Part shown: piece after piece, positions 6,743 through 12,620 of the stretch | Numbering within the stretch: the stretch's first letter is position 1 | Layout: every line of letters starts with the position of its first letter | Assembly: GCA_964404205.1 (NCBI GenBank) | Contig: CAYOJD010000095.1 | Span: forward strand, 1-12,620 | Reading direction: 5' to 3' | Origin: CAZWBR01 sp964404205 | GTDB lineage: Bacteria > Bacteroidota > Bacteroidia > Bacteroidales > Prolixibacteraceae | DNA length: 12,620 nt | Made by a program: the position numbers and the translations under genes | The notes under the pieces: model-generated | Told to the model about the DNA's origin: nothing | Database searches by the model: none | Seen by the model: only the letters and a program-made list of their open reading frames with translations

Positions 6743-7393
6743 ATGAAAACAACAATCATATTGAGTAGCTTACTACTGCATTTCTCTGCTGCCGGGTTTG
6801 CGGAAGGAGATTCGGAATATACAGAACGGGATATTCGGAAATCACAAAAGGAAGAGAAAATAAGAAAACAATGGGCAAGGCTACTCCCCCGACAAAACAA
6901 GCTTCAATTCGCAGGCTCAATGGGGATGTTTTCCGGTTCGTTCGGATGGTACTACGGGAAGAAGAACCAATGGGAAACCGATTTATTCCTGGGCTTTATT
7001 CCGAAAATGAACCGGCAAGACGGTCATGTCACTATGACTTTGAAAGAAACGTATACTCCCTGGAGGATTGAGTTAAACGAAGATTTCAGTTATGAACCAT
7101 TAACGACAGGGATTTATATTAATAAAATATTTGGAGAATACTTTTGGAGTAAGCTTCCTGAACGTTATCCTGATGGATACTATTTCTGGGCCGTTAATAC
7201 ACGATTCAATATTTCCTTGGGACAAGCAATTTCTTTTGAACTAAATAAATCGCCCTTGTTTGGGGAAGAGATTTCGTTTTATTATGAGTTAAGTACGAAT
7301 GACCTTTATCTAATTAGCGCGATTGGAAACCGGAGTATACGAACTTGGGATATCATTGGCTTATCGTTGGGAATTCGGTACCGAATGTTTTAG
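6743..7393 (+). CDS. Predicted small outer-membrane beta-barrel protein, partner of the phosphoesterase
   Basis: The product is 216 residues with a signal peptide ending near GFA (residue 20), then a charged helical segment (about 26-45), then alternating aromatic/polar strands such as FAGSMGMFSGSFGWYYG, TDLFLGFIP and ISFELNKSPLF. It ends IGLSLGIRYRMF, with the terminal Phe typical of outer-membrane barrels. I do not recognise a named family. The short gap (12 nt) to the lipoprotein phosphoesterase indicates one transcript. No Shine-Dalgarno site precedes the ATG; the spacer is AT-only apart from one G. It may anchor or channel product for the phosphoesterase; this is guesswork. Confidence 0.7.
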   Translation: MKTTIILSSLLLHFSAAGFAEGDSEYTERDIRKSQKEEKIRKQWARLLPRQNKLQFAGSMGMFSGSFGWYYGKKNQWETDLFLGFIPKMNRQDGHVTMTLKETYTPWRIELNEDFSYEPLTTGIYINKIFGEYFWSKLPERYPDGYYFWAVNTRFNISLGQAISFELNKSPLFGEEISFYYELSTNDLYLISAIGNRSIRTWDIIGLSLGIRYRMF

Positions 7394-7845
7394 AAAATTT
7401 TGGAGAGTTTTCGGTTACCCAGAAAGCTGAAAATGGAATTCTTGAAATAGAATCTGTTTCAGGTATAAAAGTAAAACGTCTTTTCTCCTATAGAATTCAA
7501 TATATTCAGAATACGATATACAAGCGGGGTATCCTGGAAAGTTCTCATGTCAGAACTTTTGAGAACGGAAAACTCAATTCCGATATCTGATTGAAACGTC
7601 GACGTGGCTTGTATCTGATTGTTAGTGACGGCGATACAGCAAGGGTTAATGATTTAATAACCTACAGCGGAAGCCTGGTTTATTTTAATGAAACCAAAGA
7701 AGTTAATAAAATATTTAAAGAGAGAAGCGCAGAATCGGAATTCATAAGCAAATCAAGTGTGCACGAATACATAATTAAAGATAAAAATGGCAGGAAAACC
7801 AATAAATATTTCTACAAAGAAGGCCTATTAAATTTGCCGAAATGA
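7394..7845 (+). pseudogene. Decayed DUF6134-like gene (in-frame TGA, no start)
   Basis: One frame reads from inside the end of the preceding gene to TGA 7843-7845, interrupted by a single TGA at 7588-7590. The first part (ENGILEIESVSGIKVKRLFS, then YKRGILESSHVRTFENGKLN) and the second (GLYLIVSDGD, ITYSGSLVYFNETKEVNKIF, then DKNGRKTNKYFYKEG) together follow the order of strands in DUF6134-type secreted proteins. They continue each other across the stop in the same phase. Neither half contains an ATG, and no signal peptide can be found because the frame enters from within the barrel gene's coding sequence. The end also appears short. I infer a gene that lost its 5' end and gained a nonsense codon. 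The DUF6134 identification is from memory of the pattern. Confidence 0.7.
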
Positions 7846-7934
7846 AACACTTCATGGGAATTGTTGAGTTAAAACTAATATCATCAAGCAGAGTAAATGA
7901 TTGAATTTAAGGGTCAGCAAAATTTCTGTTTGAT

Positions 7935-7961
7935 CGAATGATCTACTAGGTAGATCATTCG
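7935..7961. terminator. Perfect 11-bp hairpin, candidate terminator
   Basis: CGAATGATCTA (7935-7945) pairs without mismatch with TAGATCATTCG (7951-7961) around a five-base loop. It separates the pseudogene from the lipid operon. The sequence after it is T-rich (TTGTTACCCTTTTCTTT) but lacks an immediate T-run, so it is an imperfect intrinsic terminator. An operator or a 5'-UTR element for the gene at 8014 is an alternative. Confidence 0.5.
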
Positions 7962-8013
7962 CTGCTTGTTACCCTTTTCTTTCAATGTATGGCAAATTAA
8001 AAAGACATTACAA

Positions 8014-8688
8014 ATGAAAAATTTACTTGTATTATCAATTATTTATTTAATTGGGATTAGCTTATTGTTGATATTTAATGAATTAACGTATCGTCGACTT
8101 GGTCCAAAAGGAGAAGTAACACGAAAATTTGCTCACTTCTCTTCTGTTTTGGCAACGATACCGTTTCCTTATATTTTTCCTTCACATTGGTATGTTCTGG
8201 TATTCGCGCTTCTATTTGCAATTGTGTTATTTCTTACCCAACACAGTAAGCTACTTGGTTCGATACATGATATTGGACGAAAATCGGTAGGAAGTTATTT
8301 GTTGCCAATTGCAATTTACGTCGCTTTTCTTTTTGCTGACTTGCAAGAGAATAAATTTATCTACATACTCCCTATGCTAATTTTAGCCGTTTGCGACCCC
8401 ATGGCTGCCATTCTTGGCACTAACATTACAACTCATAAAGGAAGGATCAAAATATTCGGGAAAAAGTTTAAAAAAACTTGGCTCGGAAGTGGTTTATTCC
8501 TTCTCATAGGTTTCGTAATCAGCATTATAGCTCTTTGTTTTCACAGAGGAGTATTCGATTTTAAAGCATTTTGGCTGGCCATGCTCCTATCTGTGGTAAC
8601 TATGGTTGCGGAATTGGTAAGCTGGCGTGGTTCTGATAATCTCAGCATACCTTTAAGTGCTGCAATAATCCTGGTAATATTTCTCTAA
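8014..8688 (+). CDS. Dolichol/phytol kinase-like (CTP-dependent) integral membrane protein
   Basis: From ATG 8014 this is 224 residues with about six or seven membrane helices. Motifs of the dolichol kinase/phytol kinase/phosphatidate cytidylyltransferase-like superfamily are present: TRKFAHF (R37, K38, H41), VCDPMAAILGT (D128, G135), KKTWLGSG (K154, G158, S159) and, near the end, AELVSWRGSDNLSIPL (E200, D208, N209, P213). Family enzymes transfer phosphate or CMP from CTP to a membrane lipid alcohol or lipid phosphate. The E...DN...P ending favours the kinase branch. An upstream TTG at 7966 would add 16 residues but overlaps the DNA just after a hairpin; the ATG directly before a hydrophobic helix is preferred. 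It is followed after 45 nt by a lipid-type reductase and then a CDP-alcohol transferase. Substrate is unknown. Confidence 0.82.
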   Translation: MKNLLVLSIIYLIGISLLLIFNELTYRRLGPKGEVTRKFAHFSSVLATIPFPYIFPSHWYVLVFALLFAIVLFLTQHSKLLGSIHDIGRKSVGSYLLPIAIYVAFLFADLQENKFIYILPMLILAVCDPMAAILGTNITTHKGRIKIFGKKFKKTWLGSGLFLLIGFVISIIALCFHRGVFDFKAFWLAMLLSVVTMVAELVSWRGSDNLSIPLSAAIILVIFL

Positions 8689-8733
8689 AAAACAGATAAG
8701 AGTCTGAGTCTAAAATATTATAAAATAAAAGAG

Positions 8734-9837
8734 ATGTTAAAAATAATTATTAATGGAGCAAACGGTTTTGTCGCATCTAACTTCATCAACGAGTTATTGA
8801 CGCAACATTATGAAGTCGTTGCATTGGTGCGCGGAAACAAGAAGTATTCGGCAGAAGAACGCATGTTCGATGTTATGAATGATATCAATGATGGAGCTTT
8901 TACGGTGCCTAAGAACCTAAGGATATTTAATTACTCATTGCTGGATGAGAATTTTGGTTTACCTGAAGAAACACTTTCAGAGTTGTTCCAGGGCGATGTC
9001 GATTATTATCACTTTGCAGCCAGCTTGAAGTATGATTTTAAAGCCAAGGATGAAATCTTCCAAACGAATATGGATGGCGTAGAAAATTCGGTTGCTGTGT
9101 TTTCAAAATATGCAGCAAGCAGTAATTCGCGCTTTTTCTTTATTAGTACGGCCTATTCTTGTGGAAAAATGGCAGGTCGGTTCGAAGAAAAATTCTACGA
9201 CATCGCCGATATCGAAGAATTCCGGAATTATTACGAACAATCCAAACGTTACGCGGAAAACCTGATTCGGAAACATATGGAAAACGAAGGGTTGAATGCA
9301 CATATTCTTCGTTTGTCGCAAGTAGTTGGTAACAACAAAACCGGTATAACCAAGACTGATTACGGAATCTTTGATTTCTCAAGACGAATTCAAAGTTTGG
9401 CAACAAGAACTCCGGATTTGAAATTGCGGGTTAAAGTTGATCCTGAGTCGACACAAAACCTTATTCCGATTGATAAGGTTGTAAGCTACCTGGTGCAAAC
9501 GGTAAAGATTCAGCAGTTACCGGTGATCTTGAATATGGTTGCAAAGAATGCAGTTCGTAATAGCGACATCCTGAAAACTCTGGGACAACTGCTGCCCATC
9601 GAATTGATTCCGCAGATGGATTTGGATAAATCAGAAATGAGTGTGTATGAGAGAATCATCTCAATTGGTATGTCGTTTACTGCCAGTTACACAGGAACAA
9701 ATATTCAATTTGACACAACAAAGCTGGACGAAATAATGGAGGCTGATGATAACGAAGCGACCGCCGAGTCTATTCATCGCATGATCACTTATTTCCTTGA
9801 CGAAAATTCCGGCAAAAAAGCCAAAGTTGCGTGTTAA
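8734..9837 (+). CDS. Extended SDR, fatty-acyl/thioester-reductase-like (NAD_binding_4 type)
   Basis: The 367-residue protein has an N-terminal Rossmann motif NGANGFVAS (residues 7-15), the family's GxxGFxA pattern. It has an active-site strand FFFISTAYSCG (S138, T139) and the catalytic pair Y167-x3-K171 in YYEQSKRYAE. The following ILRLSQVVGNNKTG (191-204) is typical of the reductase domain related to fatty acyl-CoA and carboxylic acid reductases. No acyl-carrier or adenylation domain is attached. Such enzymes reduce acyl thioesters or act on related carbonyl/alcohol groups with NAD(P)H. Lying between a lipid-kinase-like protein and a CDP-alcohol transferase, it could supply a fatty alcohol or modify a lipid head group; this is inference. 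The last 100 residues, ending in a basic tail, are a substrate-side domain I cannot assign. RBS-like AAAAGAG precedes the ATG. Confidence 0.82.
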   Translation: MLKIIINGANGFVASNFINELLTQHYEVVALVRGNKKYSAEERMFDVMNDINDGAFTVPKNLRIFNYSLLDENFGLPEETLSELFQGDVDYYHFAASLKYDFKAKDEIFQTNMDGVENSVAVFSKYAASSNSRFFFISTAYSCGKMAGRFEEKFYDIADIEEFRNYYEQSKRYAENLIRKHMENEGLNAHILRLSQVVGNNKTGITKTDYGIFDFSRRIQSLATRTPDLKLRVKVDPESTQNLIPIDKVVSYLVQTVKIQQLPVILNMVAKNAVRNSDILKTLGQLLPIELIPQMDLDKSEMSVYERIISIGMSFTASYTGTNIQFDTTKLDEIMEADDNEATAESIHRMITYFLDENSGKKAKVAC

Positions 9838-9856
9838 ACAACAAGAAAACAAAACA

Positions 9857-10453
9857 ATGAAACAGATAACAGTAAGAGGAGAGAAAATTATAAATGTGCC
9901 TAATTTTATCAGTCTTTATCGGCTGTTGGCATTTCCACTCATTTTTTACTTTGCACTGACGGGGCAAGAAAAATACTATGTGATTTTTTTGTGTATCAGC
10001 TTGGTCAGTGATGTGCTTGATGGCAATATTGCTCGTTATTTTAAGCTGCAGACGCATTTTGGCGCAGCGCTGGATAACCTGGCCGATATTTGTACTTATG
10101 CGATGGCTTTGCTCGGTTTATTCCTGTTTAAGTGGACCGAAATTGAACCGCATGCCTGGCTTTTGTATTTATTCCTTACGGTGTTTGTATTGAGCTACAT
10201 CGTTGCATTTACCCGTTTTGGAAAAATCCCCGGATTACACCTTTACTCAGCTGTTTCGGCCGGGTATATTCAAAGTATCTTCTTTTTCATACTTTTCGTT
10301 TTCGGCTTTTATACCTGGATGTACTACCTGGCGGTAGGCTGGGGTGTGTTGGCTTATATCGAAAAGATTTTTGTATTGCTTCGTCTCGATGATATCCGTA
10401 TTGGAGTGAAGGGGCTTTACTGGTTGATGAAAAGCGAAAAAAGCAGATCCTAA
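9857..10453 (+). CDS. CDP-alcohol phosphatidyltransferase family protein
   Basis: From ATG 9857 this is 198 residues, the usual size. The full signature D-x2-DG-x2-AR-x8-G-x3-D-x3-D is present: D52, D55, G56, A59, R60, G69, D73 and D77. About six membrane helices surround it. Before it lies VPNFISLYRLLAFPLIFYF, the typical amphipathic and first-helix segment. The family displaces CMP from a CDP-activated lipid with an alcohol (glycerol phosphate, inositol phosphate, serine and others). The acceptor cannot be read from sequence. A TTG at 9797 would add 20 residues overlapping the SDR end; the ATG, 19 nt after the SDR stop, is preferred. The next gene starts 12 nt after its stop, so transcription probably continues into the DUF5686 gene. 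Confidence 0.93.
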   Translation: MKQITVRGEKIINVPNFISLYRLLAFPLIFYFALTGQEKYYVIFLCISLVSDVLDGNIARYFKLQTHFGAALDNLADICTYAMALLGLFLFKWTEIEPHAWLLYLFLTVFVLSYIVAFTRFGKIPGLHLYSAVSAGYIQSIFFFILFVFGFYTWMYYLAVGWGVLAYIEKIFVLLRLDDIRIGVKGLYWLMKSEKSRS

Positions 10454-10465
10454 AGTTCAGAACCC

Positions 10466-12620
10466 ATGTTAAGGATATTTACTGTTGCCATTTTTATGGC
10501 TGTTGTAAGTTCCGGGGTTTTTGCGCAGGGAGTCTCAGGTGTTATGCGCGAAGCAGACACGAAGGACCCAATTCCTTTTGCCAATATATGGATCAAAGGA
10601 ACCTTGCAGGGAACCCAATCGGATCTGGACGGACGGTTTAGCATACCCTCTCCCAAAGGTGATACGCTCGTTGTATCCGCAGTTGGTTTTGTCCAACAAG
10701 AATTTATTCTGAAGAGAAATCAGCGGAATGAATTTACTGTTGACATGCAAAAGGATGTCAAGAAAATTGATGAAGTTACCGTAAAATCGGATATTCCGTT
10801 TGCTCGCATCGTATTCAACCAAATTCAGAAACACAAAAAGGAAAACCGCGATAAGCTGGATCAGATTCCGGCTTATAAAATGCTCGAGAATACGACCGTT
10901 TATATCGCCGTGGACACAACCGCAAAGGTCAGCCGTTTCTTTAATAATATGTCGGAAGTAACCGTCAGCCTGGAAGGACAGGATATGCGTTTTTCACCGA
11001 TTTATCTGGAAGAGGTCGCCGAGAATGTTCAGGGTGATTCTACAGAAATTGTCTATGACAAGAAAGACGGTATTTTCCCTCGGTCGGAATCTTTCATCGA
11101 AAGTTTTGTGTTGAAGAATGTGGCTGTAGATATGGATTTCTACAATGAGCATATCCAGATTATGGACCGCGGATACGTATCGCCGATCAGTAAGAGTGCA
11201 TTGCTTTTTTACGACATCTATTTCAACGATACGATCTTTCAGGATGACCATAAGTACTATCATTTAACTTATGCACCCAAGAATCCCCGAAACCCGCTAT
11301 TCTCCGGCAGTTTTACGGTAGATGCGGATACTTACGCTTTAACCAAAATTGATGCTTTTATTTCGGGTAAGGCAAACCTGAATTTTATCAATGGCTTTCG
11401 GGGAAGTGTGAAATATCAGATCGATCCTAATGGCAATTACTTTTTCGATCATCAGAGTGTTGACATCAATATGTCGCTGAAGGCGAATAAGGATTCAACG
11501 AACACATACAGCTCCAAACGCCTTGATAATATTGCGAGCGGTAACTGGTTGATCAATAAGACTACAAGCTATTCTACATCTATAAGGTTAGACGACGTTG
11601 CTGCCCGCGATTGGAAGGCCCAACCGGAATTTGATGTTAGTCATCTGGATGACGAAACTTATCAAAGTGTCAATAATTTGAAGCAGGCTCCGATTGTAAA
11701 GAATGTTGACAAAATCGGAGGTGTTGCTCTGACCAGTTTTTACAATATGGGGAAAATAGATGTTGGGCCGGTGTTCGATATCTATTCAACAAACATGATT
11801 GAAGGGAACCGAATTTCAATTCCGTTGCGTACCAGTGAGCAAATGTTCGAGCGTTACTCAGTTGGTGGATTTGTGGGCTATGGTACAAAAAATAAGGAAT
11901 TTAAATTTGGAGCCAACTTCGACATGCAACCGGGCAAGACTGATAAGTTTGTGTTTCGTTTCCGCTATTACAACGATTATAACTTGATCTCGCAGGATCG
12001 CTTTTTGCGTTTCATCAAGCATAACCCGAATAATAAGGGGAATAGTAACTTTATTGCGGTTTTCACAACGAAAGAAAAGAATCCCTACCTGAAAGAGGAG
12101 AAATATCTGGAAGGACGTATTGAGTTTAATAACTCAAAAGACTTGCACCTGGAGGCTTCACCCTATGTAAATTGGAATTTCAGCACGCCGTATGTTTCGT
12201 TCACCAAGGATGGAATTGCTTACGATAAATACACGAACTACGGGGTTGTGTTGGATGCCCGCTTTGCGTTCGGACAGGATTACGACAAGTATTTCTTCGA
12301 TCGGATCTACTACGTAACTCCGGTTCCGGTAATCAACGTTGGTGTTGATTTGGGCCGAATATCGGTTCCCGGGATGGAAGATGACCAAGGCTTTTATGCG
12401 CGGTTCCATTCTTCAATTCAAGGACGTTTTTTACTCGGTCAGATGTTTTTCAATTATATGGTGAACGGGGGGTACTTATTCGGCGATGCACCGTACGATC
12501 AGCTTGACTTGCCGGTAGGCTCCATGTCGTTGGGATATGCGAAGTTTCGCTTTAACTTGTTGCACCATGCATCGTTTGCGCATAACGCTTACGTAAATCT
12601 TCATTCGCACCTGAATGGCG
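10466..12620 (+). CDS. CarboxypepD_reg-like/DUF5686 outer-membrane protein, 3' end outside the window
   Basis: A single frame opens at ATG 10466 and runs without a stop to the window edge (718 codons read). A signal peptide (residues 1-20, ending SSGVFA) is followed by a CarboxypepD_reg-like beta-sandwich at about 22-95: VSGVMREADTKDPIPFANIW, then SDLDGRFSI and GDTLVVSAVGF. Next comes DEVTVKS, then the DUF5686 region with PFARIVFNQIQKHKKENRDK (109-128), IPAYKMLENT and, later, aromatic alternating strands consistent with a barrel. Proteins of this type in Bacteroidota are about 800 or more residues, so perhaps 100 are missing. Role unknown; outer-membrane location is expected from family and sequence. 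It lies 12 nt after the CDP-alcohol transferase gene, suggesting the lipid genes and this surface protein share a transcript. Confidence 0.9.
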   Translation, partial: MLRIFTVAIFMAVVSSGVFAQGVSGVMREADTKDPIPFANIWIKGTLQGTQSDLDGRFSIPSPKGDTLVVSAVGFVQQEFILKRNQRNEFTVDMQKDVKKIDEVTVKSDIPFARIVFNQIQKHKKENRDKLDQIPAYKMLENTTVYIAVDTTAKVSRFFNNMSEVTVSLEGQDMRFSPIYLEEVAENVQGDSTEIVYDKKDGIFPRSESFIESFVLKNVAVDMDFYNEHIQIMDRGYVSPISKSALLFYDIYFNDTIFQDDHKYYHLTYAPKNPRNPLFSGSFTVDADTYALTKIDAFISGKANLNFINGFRGSVKYQIDPNGNYFFDHQSVDINMSLKANKDSTNTYSSKRLDNIASGNWLINKTTSYSTSIRLDDVAARDWKAQPEFDVSHLDDETYQSVNNLKQAPIVKNVDKIGGVALTSFYNMGKIDVGPVFDIYSTNMIEGNRISIPLRTSEQMFERYSVGGFVGYGTKNKEFKFGANFDMQPGKTDKFVFRFRYYNDYNLISQDRFLRFIKHNPNNKGNSNFIAVFTTKEKNPYLKEEKYLEGRIEFNNSKDLHLEASPYVNWNFSTPYVSFTKDGIAYDKYTNYGVVLDARFAFGQDYDKYFFDRIYYVTPVPVINVGVDLGRISVPGMEDDQGFYARFHSSIQGRFLLGQMFFNYMVNGGYLFGDAPYDQLDLPVGSMSLGYAKFRFNLLHHASFAHNAYVNLHSHLNG

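Noticed and set aside
8710..8725. GAGTCTGAGTCT tandem repeat between the kinase-like gene and the SDR
   Set aside because: Two copies of six bases only; within chance.
1..12620. tRNA, rRNA, CRISPR arrays, insertion sequences
   Set aside because: None seen: no clover-leaf or repeat-spacer pattern, and no transposase or integrase reading frame.

Overview
The window looks like a chromosomal segment from a Bacteroidota bacterium, probably an anaerobic Bacteroidales/Marinilabiliales-type lineage. The grounds are a V/A-type ATPase operon carrying a DUF2764 gene, an RteC-domain protein, a CarboxypepD_reg-like plus DUF5686 outer-membrane protein, a Bacteroidota-type lipoprotein phosphoesterase, and mostly AT-rich intergenic DNA with few Shine-Dalgarno sites. 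Family or genus cannot be fixed from the sequence alone. All genes lie on the + strand.

Region 1 (1-3532) is the 3' part of a V/A-type ATPase operon: the tail of what is probably subunit E, a short DUF2764 protein, rotor-stalk subunit D, membrane subunit I and the membrane-ring proteolipid K. The genes are packed with 3-20 nt gaps or a 4-nt overlap. The catalytic A and B genes are not between DUF2764 and D, where they usually sit in Bacteroidota, so they must lie upstream or elsewhere. Subunit I is crossed by a 10-N placeholder (1920-1929) that breaks the reading frame on paper. The flanking codons fit an intact gene whose true gap is a multiple of three, perhaps only a 3-base overlap.

Region 2 (3533-8013) is a visibly more AT-rich stretch of apparently accessory genes. 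It holds an OMPLA-type outer-membrane phospholipase A behind a two-tier hairpin leader, an RteC-domain protein, a small double-CPF cysteine protein, a two-gene unit of lipoprotein metallophosphoesterase plus predicted outer-membrane barrel, and a decayed DUF6134-like pseudogene. It ends with an 11-bp perfect hairpin.

Region 3 (8014-12620) looks like one operon: a dolichol/phytol-kinase-like membrane protein, an extended SDR of the fatty-acyl-reductase-like (NAD_binding_4) type, a CDP-alcohol phosphatidyltransferase with a perfect signature, and a CarboxypepD_reg-like/DUF5686 outer-membrane protein that runs off the window end. The first three could work in sequence on a lipid alcohol (reduction, phosphorylation or CTP-dependent activation, head-group transfer). 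This module is the most interesting candidate for undescribed biology here, but its substrate cannot be read from sequence.
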